Assembly: GCF_001650725.1 (NCBI RefSeq)
Contig: NZ_LXVX01000016.1
Coordinates: 62,001 to 126,000 of the forward strand
DNA length: 64,000 bases
Reading direction: 5' to 3'
Origin: Sphingobium sp. TCM1
Lineage (GTDB): Bacteria; Pseudomonadota; Alphaproteobacteria; Sphingomonadales; Sphingomonadaceae
Positions 57,757 to 64,000 of the stretch are shown here, piece by piece (position 1 is the first letter of the stretch; each line of letters opens with the position of its first letter). The notes beneath the pieces were generated by a model that saw only the letters and a program-made list of their open reading frames with translations, was not told the DNA's origin and made no database searches. The translations under genes were made by a program, and so were the position numbers.

Positions 57757-57926
57757 CGTTTCCGGGTCATTGCCCTTCCCATTCGCAGCCTTCGCCCAGG
57801 GTTAAACAGACATTTACCCTCTCGCCCTAGTCATGGGGACGATGCGACCAGGTGCAGCCAGCAAGTTGATCGATGGATTCGGGCCGGTCGGCTCCTGCCC
57901 TGCGTGCGTCCGGAGGCTCGGGCGTC

Positions 57927-59915
57927 ATGCATGACGGGCTGACCCCACCGCTGCTGGCGGACGGCATCGGCCTTGTCCTCGCCATGCTGCTCGGCATCGG
58001 CTGGATGCTGCTGCCCGGCGCCGGCATCGCCCGCCTGTTCGATCGGATCGACATGCGCTGCGGCACTGGGTGGAACCGGCTGGGCTGGTCGCTCCTGCTG
58101 GCGGTGACGCTGTTGCCCGCGATCGACGCGCTCCTGGTGCGCGGCGGCGGCATGATCGCCATGGCCGGCCTCCATGCCGCACTGGCCCTGTTCGCATTGC
58201 CGCAGGCCCGCCTGCTGATCCCGGCGCGGGATGCCGGATGGTCGATCGCCGTGCCGTTGATCGCGCTATGGGCCGGCATCGTCGCCTTCGTCTTCGTGGA
58301 TTTCAGCATCGGCGGGGCGCTCAACCAGTCGCTGCTCGACCTTGATCTGGTGAAACATGCGGCAGTCACGGGCGCGATCGCGCGCGAAGGGCTGCCCTTC
58401 GCCGATCCCTTCTTCGCCCGGCCCGGCTATGTCGGCTATTATTATTATTTCTATCTGTGGTCCGCCGCGATCCATTGGTCGAACGAAACATTCATCAACG
58501 CGCGCATGGCGTTCGCGGGCGCTGCCTTCTGGGCAGGCCTTGCCTTCCCATCGCTGCTTTGGCGGATAGCTGTCGATGGCGGCCTGATCCATCCCGCCCG
58601 CAACCGCGCCTTCATGCGCCTGATCCTGCTCTTCTGCTTCGTCTCGGGCGCAGACCTCATCATGATGCTGCTGCGCGTGCTGGCGACCGGCAAGCTCGAA
58701 TCGCAAAGCGACTGGTGGAATACCGCGGTCGATTTCGCGGTTCGATCGACGCTCTGGGTACCCCATCATCTGACCGCGATGGTTGCGGCATGGGGCGCAA
58801 TGCTGTTGCTGGCGCGCGCGCAGGAATCGGATCGGTCCGAACGTTGGGCACTGGCGGCCGCGGCCGGCATAGGCATAGCCACATGCTTCGGATCGTCGGT
58901 CTGGATCATGCTGACAATCGCGCCGGTGTTCGTCGGCTGGGGCTGTCTGGCGCTCATCCGGCGCGACCCGATGCTGCCCTTCGCAGGCATTGTCGCACTG
59001 GCGATGGCTGCAATGCAGATCATCGACCTTATCAGCTTCCGCCACGACAGCGGATTGCCGATCGCGCTGACCGTCCGCCCCTTCACCGTCCTGCTTCCGG
59101 AAGGCGGCGCCTGGACATTGTTGCATCTGGCGTTGCTGCCCCTCAATTATGGCATGGAGTTCGGTATCTTTGCTGTCGGGGCCGTACTTTGGCTGCGATC
59201 CGGGCCGTTCCGTTCGCGCACCATCGTCCAGACCTTGTTGGCCGCGAGCGCCCTGTCGTCGCTGCTGGTCGCCAGCTTCCTGAAATCCACGATCATCAAC
59301 AACGATCTGGCCTGGCGATCGATCTGGTTTGCGCAGTGCGCTGCAATGGTCTGGACTGCCGCCTGGCTGCAAGGCCCGACGCCTCGGCTGCGCGATCATC
59401 CCAGGATGTGCATCTTGCTGGCACTCGGCTTGCTGGCCGTCGCATGGGATGTCGTCGGCCTGCGGTTCATCAGGCCGCCCTATGTCGAAACCAGTTTCAG
59501 CGAACTGATCAGTCCCCGCGCCGACGATGACGACCAGCGGCGTGTCTACGAACGGGCGGCACGCCTTTTCCCGGCACGCGACGTGATCCAGCATAATCCG
59601 GCGCTGCACCGTCGCATCTTCAACTTCGGGCTTTACGGCGTGCAGCGCACGGGCGTGTCCGATCGCGAAGCCAATCTGTTCGGCGCACCGACGGAGGCCG
59701 TGCAACAACGGATCGCGGTGCTGCGCCCGATCTTCGAGCGGCCAGTCCCAGCTGCCGAAATGCGCCGCCGGGCGGCAGGGGCCGGTGTCGACCACCTCCT
59801 GTTCGCCTCGGTGGACCCGATCTGGCGACACGGGAACGGCCCTCCGCCAGGCCTGCGCTGCCGCATCCGGGAACCGCTCGCCTGCCTGGTTTCGGTCAAG
59901 GACATCCGGCCATGA
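57927..59915 (+). CDS. Large polytopic membrane protein, GT-C glycosyltransferase-like
   Basis: A ~662-residue inner-membrane protein with about 11-13 predicted helices up to residue ~510 and a soluble C-terminal domain (~515-662). After the third helix it has DLDLVKHAAVTGAIAREGLPF and a tyrosine-rich GYYYYFYLWSAAIHW, resembling the first periplasmic loop of GT-C enzymes where an Asp/Glu acts in sugar transfer. Polyprenyl-phosphate-sugar glycosyltransferase is plausible but not proven. GGAGG lies ten bases before the ATG at 57927; one at 57873 has no ribosome site. Overlaps the next gene by four bases. Confidence 0.72.
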   Translation: MHDGLTPPLLADGIGLVLAMLLGIGWMLLPGAGIARLFDRIDMRCGTGWNRLGWSLLLAVTLLPAIDALLVRGGGMIAMAGLHAALALFALPQARLLIPARDAGWSIAVPLIALWAGIVAFVFVDFSIGGALNQSLLDLDLVKHAAVTGAIAREGLPFADPFFARPGYVGYYYYFYLWSAAIHWSNETFINARMAFAGAAFWAGLAFPSLLWRIAVDGGLIHPARNRAFMRLILLFCFVSGADLIMMLLRVLATGKLESQSDWWNTAVDFAVRSTLWVPHHLTAMVAAWGAMLLLARAQESDRSERWALAAAAGIGIATCFGSSVWIMLTIAPVFVGWGCLALIRRDPMLPFAGIVALAMAAMQIIDLISFRHDSGLPIALTVRPFTVLLPEGGAWTLLHLALLPLNYGMEFGIFAVGAVLWLRSGPFRSRTIVQTLLAASALSSLLVASFLKSTIINNDLAWRSIWFAQCAAMVWTAAWLQGPTPRLRDHPRMCILLALGLLAVAWDVVGLRFIRPPYVETSFSELISPRADDDDQRRVYERAARLFPARDVIQHNPALHRRIFNFGLYGVQRTGVSDREANLFGAPTEAVQQRIAVLRPIFERPVPAAEMRRRAAGAGVDHLLFASVDPIWRHGNGPPPGLRCRIREPLACLVSVKDIRP

Positions 59916-60493
59916 AACCCCTGCTACGGCGCCTTGGCGGACTGGCCGTTGTCTATCTGATCGCGCTGGCCGGCGGCTTCCTCCTCTACCTGGCGTTGAT
60001 CGCCTCGCCCCTGCTGGGGTCGATCCCCCTGCTCTTCTATCGCGGCGTGCTGGTCGCCTTCATGGGCGCGCTCCTGCTGGGTGCGCTGATGACACTGGCG
60101 GCACGGCGGGCGCCGATGCTCGACCTGTCCACGGCCGTCGGCGCCGTCGCCCTGTCGCTGGCGTTCAACATCAGCTTTCTGATCGTCTTTCCGGTCACGT
60201 TCGACCGCTCCATTACCATGTTCCTGCTCGCCCGGATCGAGGCGCAGGACGGGCAACTCGACGCGCAGGGGCTGGAGCGCGTCTATCTGCGCGAATATCT
60301 GGGCGACATGCGCCAGATCGACCGGCGCATCGCGGAACAGCGACTGTCGGGCAATATCGCGGTCTTGGATGGCCGCATCCACATCACCCCCCAGGGCCGC
60401 GGTCTGTTGACCGGCGGGCGCTGGGTCGGCGGCTGGTTCGGCGCGGACCCCCGCTTCGTGACCGCCCCTGCGCGGCCCGTGCCGGCCCATTAG
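59912..60493 (+). CDS. Small membrane protein partner, hypothetical
   Basis: A 193-residue protein with four hydrophobic helices in the first ~105 residues (RRLGGLAVVYLIALAGGFLLYLALIA; LLFYRGVLVAFMGALLLGALMTL; VGAVALSLAFNISFLIVFPVTF), then a charged cytoplasmic or periplasmic tail with a winged-helix feel (VYLREYLGDMRQIDRRIAEQRLSGNIAVLDGRIHITPQGRGLL). Its ATG overlaps the stop of the preceding membrane protein as ATGA, so the two are coupled and probably work together. No family recognised. Confidence 0.75.
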   Translation: MKPLLRRLGGLAVVYLIALAGGFLLYLALIASPLLGSIPLLFYRGVLVAFMGALLLGALMTLAARRAPMLDLSTAVGAVALSLAFNISFLIVFPVTFDRSITMFLLARIEAQDGQLDAQGLERVYLREYLGDMRQIDRRIAEQRLSGNIAVLDGRIHITPQGRGLLTGGRWVGGWFGADPRFVTAPARPVPAH

Positions 60494-60588
60494 CCATTTA
60501 TCAAAGTTTCGATCCTATTCACCTTCACCATAGAGGACCGGCCCGCTCGGGTTCGCAGGCCAGTCACAAAAAATTGCGGCGGAGACCT

Positions 60589-62121
60589 ATGAGCGCCTTT
60601 GGACGGAAGAATGGACCTGCCGGGATAAAGCCCGGCTTCGGCGTGGCCCGGCCCATGCAGGGCGGCACGGCACCGCGGGAAGAAGCGCCGCGCGGCGGCG
60701 ACCAGTTCCCACCGCTCGACATCGCGTCGCTGCCGGGCGACTCGCCGTTCGATCCGCTGTCCGCGCCCACCAGCCAGATGCAGCGCAATGCCGACGCCAT
60801 GTCGCGTCTGTCCGAACGCGCCAATGCGGAGCATGTGCCCGACGCCGGGCCGCAGGGGTTCGAGGCGAGCGTACACAAGATCAAGGAGCAGGTGCTGCCC
60901 CGCCTGCTGGAGCGCGTCGACCCCGAGGCGGCCGCGACCCTCACCAAGGATGAACTGGCGGAGGAATTCCGCCCGATCATCATGGAGGTGCTGGCGGAAC
61001 TGAAGCTGACCCTCAACCGGCGCGAACAGTTCGCGCTGGAAAAAGTGCTTGTCGACGAACTGCTGGGCCTTGGCCCGCTCGAGGAATTGCTGGCCGACCC
61101 GGATGTCAGCGACATCATGGTCAACGGCCCGGACCAGACCTATATCGAAAAGAAGGGCAAGCTCCAGATCGCGCCGATCAAGTTTCGCGATGAAGAGCAT
61201 CTGTTCCAGATCGCCCAGCGCATCGTGAACAAGGTTGGCCGCCGGGTCGACCAGACCACGCCGCTGGCCGACGCCCGCCTGCCCGACGGCAGCCGCGTCA
61301 ACGTGATCGTGCCACCGCTCAGCCTGCGCGGCACCGCCATCTCGATCCGTAAATTCTCGGCCAAGCCGATCACCATCGACATGCTCGCCCAATGGGGCGC
61401 GATGAGCCCAAAGATGGCTACCGCGCTCAAGATCGCGGGCGCCTGCCGCTTCAACATCGTCATCTCGGGCGGTACCGGCTCGGGCAAGACCACCATGCTC
61501 AACGCCCTGTCGAAGATGATCGATCCGGGCGAGCGCGTGCTGACCATCGAGGACGCGGCGGAACTTCGCCTGCAACAGCCGCACTGGCTGCCGCTCGAAA
61601 CCCGCCCGCCGAACCTGGAGGGGCAAGGTGCGATCACCATCGGCGATCTCGTCAAAAACGCCCTGCGCATGCGCCCGGACCGCATCATCCTGGGCGAAAT
61701 TCGTGGCGCGGAATGTTTCGACCTGCTCGCCGCGATGAACACCGGCCATGACGGGTCCATGTGTACGCTCCACTCCAACAGCCCGCGCGAGTGCCTGGGC
61801 CGTATGGAGAACATGATCCTGATGGGCGACATCAAGATTCCTAAGGAGGCCATTTCCAAGCAGATCGCCGATTCGGTCGACCTGATCGTGCAGGTGAAGC
61901 GCCTGCGCGACGGCTCGCGCCGCGTCACCAACGTGACCGAGGTGATCGGCATGGAAGGCGACGTCATCGTCACCCAGGAACTGTTCAAGTTCGAATATCA
62001 TGATGAGGACGACAGCGGAAAGATCGTGGGCGAATATCGCTCCATGGGCCTGCGCCCCTACACGCTGGACAAGGCGCGCATGTTCGGTTTCGACCAGCCC
62101 TTCCTCGAAGCCTGCCTGTGA
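60589..62121 (+). CDS. cpaF: CpaF/TadA-type secretion ATPase
   Basis: A 510-residue hexameric ATPase of the CpaF family that powers assembly of Flp/Tad pili. The first ~85 residues are low-complexity. Then follow the N-terminal helical domain (VLPRLLERVDPEAAATLTKDELAEEF), LGPLEELLADPDVSDIMVNGPD, Walker A GGTGSGKTTMLNALS and the Asp/His boxes (LTIEDAAELRLQQPHW, ILGEIRGAECFDLLAAMNTGHDG). GGAG lies just upstream of the ATG at 60589. No other tad/cpa genes are adjacent, so its pilus partners must lie elsewhere. Confidence 0.93.
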   Translation: MSAFGRKNGPAGIKPGFGVARPMQGGTAPREEAPRGGDQFPPLDIASLPGDSPFDPLSAPTSQMQRNADAMSRLSERANAEHVPDAGPQGFEASVHKIKEQVLPRLLERVDPEAAATLTKDELAEEFRPIIMEVLAELKLTLNRREQFALEKVLVDELLGLGPLEELLADPDVSDIMVNGPDQTYIEKKGKLQIAPIKFRDEEHLFQIAQRIVNKVGRRVDQTTPLADARLPDGSRVNVIVPPLSLRGTAISIRKFSAKPITIDMLAQWGAMSPKMATALKIAGACRFNIVISGGTGSGKTTMLNALSKMIDPGERVLTIEDAAELRLQQPHWLPLETRPPNLEGQGAITIGDLVKNALRMRPDRIILGEIRGAECFDLLAAMNTGHDGSMCTLHSNSPRECLGRMENMILMGDIKIPKEAISKQIADSVDLIVQVKRLRDGSRRVTNVTEVIGMEGDVIVTQELFKFEYHDEDDSGKIVGEYRSMGLRPYTLDKARMFGFDQPFLEACL

Positions 62122-62245
62122 CGACCCGCCCGTAACGGCCGGTCTGTAAGTTAATGTGGCTGGCGGGCGCATTCGCACCCGCCGCCCCTTGCGCCGCTGG
62201 CGCGCCGACGGCACATCATCCACTCCCCAGTCGAGAGGATGAACG

Positions 62246-63049
62246 ATGCGCCTTTCCGCCCTGCTTGCCGCCGCCGCCCTGATCGTGCCGCTCGGCGGCG
62301 CCATCGCCCAACATGCCGGCCATCATCAGGCCGCCGCCGGTCCGATCGCCGCCGCAATCGCCGCCCCCAGCCGCACGCCGGCCAATGTGGCACGCGACAC
62401 ATATCGCCACCCGGCCGAAACCCTCGCCTTTTTCGGCGTCACGCCGGGGCAGACGGTAGTCGAATACAGCCCCAGCGGCGGCTGGTATACGGAAATCCTG
62501 GCGCCGCTGCTGAGCGGGAAGGGCACATTCTACGCGCTCCAGCCGACCGGCCGCTACCTGGATGGCTACCGCAATTTCCTCGCCGCCAAGCCCGACGTCT
62601 ATGGCAAGGTGAAGCTCGTCGCCTATCCGGAGGACAGCGCCACCATCCCGGCCGGCAGCGTGGATACGGTTCTCACCTTCCGCAACGTCCACAACATGGT
62701 GATGAACGGCAGCGAGGCAGCGACCTTCCAGGCCTTCTTCGCCATGCTCAAGCCCGGCGGCACGCTGGGCGTGGTCGACCATCGCCTGCCCGAGGACCGC
62801 GACAGCGCGCTCGAAAAAAGCAGCGGCTATCTCAAGGTGTCGACCATCCGCCGCATCGCGGAGGCGGCCGGCTTCGAATATGTCGGCGCGTCGGAAGTGA
62901 ACGCCAATCCGAAGGACACGGCCGACTGGCCCAAGGGGGTCTGGACTCTGCCGCCGACGCTCAGCCAGAAGGATGTCGACAAGGACAAATATCTCGCCAT
63001 CGGCGAAAGCGACCGGATGACGCTCAAATTCCGCAAGCCGGCGGCCTGA
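62246..63049 (+). CDS. Exported class I methyltransferase-like protein (COG4798 type)
   Basis: A 267-residue protein with a signal peptide (~1-22, ending GGAIAQHAG) and a Rossmann-like methyltransferase domain. It shows TPGQTVVEYSPSGGWYTEILAPLL in place of the usual GxGxG motif I, LTFRNVHNMVMNGSEAATFQAFFAMLKPGG and a C-terminal MTLKFRKPA. A SAM-dependent enzyme outside the cytoplasm would lack SAM, so many such proteins may have another role. GAGAGGATGAACG precedes the ATG. Family clear; activity uncertain. Confidence 0.85.
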   Translation: MRLSALLAAAALIVPLGGAIAQHAGHHQAAAGPIAAAIAAPSRTPANVARDTYRHPAETLAFFGVTPGQTVVEYSPSGGWYTEILAPLLSGKGTFYALQPTGRYLDGYRNFLAAKPDVYGKVKLVAYPEDSATIPAGSVDTVLTFRNVHNMVMNGSEAATFQAFFAMLKPGGTLGVVDHRLPEDRDSALEKSSGYLKVSTIRRIAEAAGFEYVGASEVNANPKDTADWPKGVWTLPPTLSQKDVDKDKYLAIGESDRMTLKFRKPAA

Positions 63050-63095
63050 CCGCCCTTTGCCTTGCACGCTGGCGGAACGGGGTTAAGGCGGGGGC

Positions 63096-64000
63096 GTGAC
63101 CGCTTCCGCCCGCCCCCATCGCCCGCTGTTCGCCATCGCCCTGCGCCTGACCGCCGTCATCTGTCTGTCGGTGATGTTCGTCATGGTGCGGCTGGCCAGC
63201 CAGCGCGGCGTGCATGTGGTGGAATCGCTTTTCTATCGACAGGCGCTGGCGTTGCCGATCGTCCTGGTCTGGGTCGCGATGGCCGGCGGCCTCCATAGCG
63301 TCCGCACCCGCCGCATCGGCGTCCATGCCAGCCGCATGATGCTGGGCCTGACCGGCATGTTGCTCAATTTCCTGTCCTATATCCTGCTGCCTCCTGCGGA
63401 AGCGGCGACCATCGGCTTCACCATGCCGATTTTCGGCACGATCCTGTCAGCCCTGATCCTGCGCGAGGCGACTGGTATCCATCGCTGGAGCGCGGTGCTG
63501 ATCGGCTTTGCCGGCGTGCTGGTGATGATCCGCCCCGACGCCGGCCATTTCCCCCTGCAGGGCGTCGCCGTCGCCATCGCCGCGGCCTTCGCCACCGCCA
63601 GTGTCAGCCTGGTGCTGCGCGAACTGGGGCGCACCGAGGCGGCGGGCGTCGTCGTCTTCTGGTTCACCGCCCTGTCGATGATCCCTCTGGGGATCGCCAT
63701 GCCCTTTTTCGCGCAGGCGCACGACGCTCTCACCTGGGGGCTGCTGCTGCTGATCGGCCTGTTCGGCGGGATCGCCCAGCTCTGCCTGACCGCCGCGCTG
63801 CGCTGGGCACCGGTCTCGGTGGTGCTGCCGATGGATTACAGCGCCATCATCTGGACCACGCTGCTGGGCGTGGCGATCGGGGAGAACTGGCCGATGGCGA
63901 CGACCTGGATCGGCGCGACCCTGATCATCGCCAGCGGCCTCTATATCGCCTGGCGCGAGCATGTCCGCGCCAGGCAGCCGGCGGTCAGCTCAGCAGCTCG
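63096..64000 (+). CDS. EamA/DMT-family transporter (partial, runs off the window)
   Basis: A ten-helix drug/metabolite transporter whose first ~301 residues are present; the stop lies beyond base 64000. It starts at a GTG (63096) with AAGGCGGGG upstream: (M)TASARPHRPLFAIALR. Helices alternate with short loops, and two EamA repeats are visible, the second starting near VAVAIAAAFATASVSLVLRE. YILLPPAEAATIGFTMPIFGTILSALILREATG is typical of the family. Substrate unknown. It follows the methyltransferase-like gene in the same direction. Confidence 0.85.
   Translation, partial: MTASARPHRPLFAIALRLTAVICLSVMFVMVRLASQRGVHVVESLFYRQALALPIVLVWVAMAGGLHSVRTRRIGVHASRMMLGLTGMLLNFLSYILLPPAEAATIGFTMPIFGTILSALILREATGIHRWSAVLIGFAGVLVMIRPDAGHFPLQGVAVAIAAAFATASVSLVLRELGRTEAAGVVVFWFTALSMIPLGIAMPFFAQAHDALTWGLLLLIGLFGGIAQLCLTAALRWAPVSVVLPMDYSAIIWTTLLGVAIGENWPMATTWIGATLIIASGLYIAWREHVRARQPAVSSAA

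Noticed and set aside
57802..57818. CtrA-like site TTAA-N7-TTTACC upstream of the membrane protein gene
   Set aside because: The second half reads TTTA rather than TTAA, and no known CtrA target is adjacent, so a single near-match is not evidence.

Overview
The window is high-GC (roughly two thirds G+C), densely coded DNA from an alphaproteobacterium, almost certainly a sphingomonad (Sphingobium/Sphingomonas type). The main support is gene order: hrcA-grpE next to rph-rdgB-hemW, rodZ-cpoB-tilS-ftsH, guaB-rsmB, and an atpHAGDC operon with a short epsilon subunit. GapR and the DUF1244, DUF2312, DUF1289 and DUF2218 families, and GC-rich palindromic intergenic repeats, also fit. No rRNA, tRNA, CRISPR array, integrase or transposase was recognised, so this is chromosomal backbone with accessory patches.

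Layout. 1-3100: start of pyruvate kinase, small conserved genes (DUF1244, gapR, ybjQ-like), yebC and ruvC. 3100-4120: a His-rich PadR regulator of the YqjI type with a DUF2218 gene and palindromic operators. 4130-11060: threonine synthase, hrcA-grpE and rph-rdgB-hemW, the latter two clusters interrupted by opposite-strand genes for exported proteins. 11200-22250: a TPR protein, rsmB, guaB, ftsH, tilS, cpoB, rodZ and ptsP, all on the minus strand. 22400-34440: an accessory block between ptsP and lysC. It holds two tandem Tat-exported aminotransferases, a TonB-domain protein, an exported oligogalacturonate-lyase-like protein, a five-gene VOC/DUF1428/SRPBCC operon with an HxlR regulator, a SugE/Gdx exporter behind a possible guanidine-sensing leader, an SDR/HxlR pair with a clear operator, a proline-rich lipoprotein and a nitronate monooxygenase-like enzyme. 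34560-45050: lysC, ubiG, a broken DUF1801 gene, a CitE-like lyase, a QmcA/NfeD membrane pair, a fructose-6-phosphate aldolase/transaldolase and priA. 45050-47340: a complete yfiR-yfiN-yfiB cyclic-di-GMP module. 47480-51930: DUF1289, a peptidase-like TPR protein, ada and an exported serine protease. 52000-57760: the atp operon with a LysE-type exporter gene inside it. 57900-64000: a large GT-C-like membrane protein, a CpaF-type ATPase, an exported methyltransferase-like protein and the start of an EamA transporter.

How the parts relate. Most backbone genes are housekeeping functions in translation, protein quality control, nucleotide and amino-acid synthesis, replication restart and ATP synthesis. 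The points of most interest are the leader of the SugE-type exporter, the YfiRNB module with its inhibitory site and disulfide cysteines intact, the exported aminotransferase pair, the PadR operator array, a probable CTG start codon for threonine synthase, and the foreign gene and repeat element inside the ATP synthase operon.
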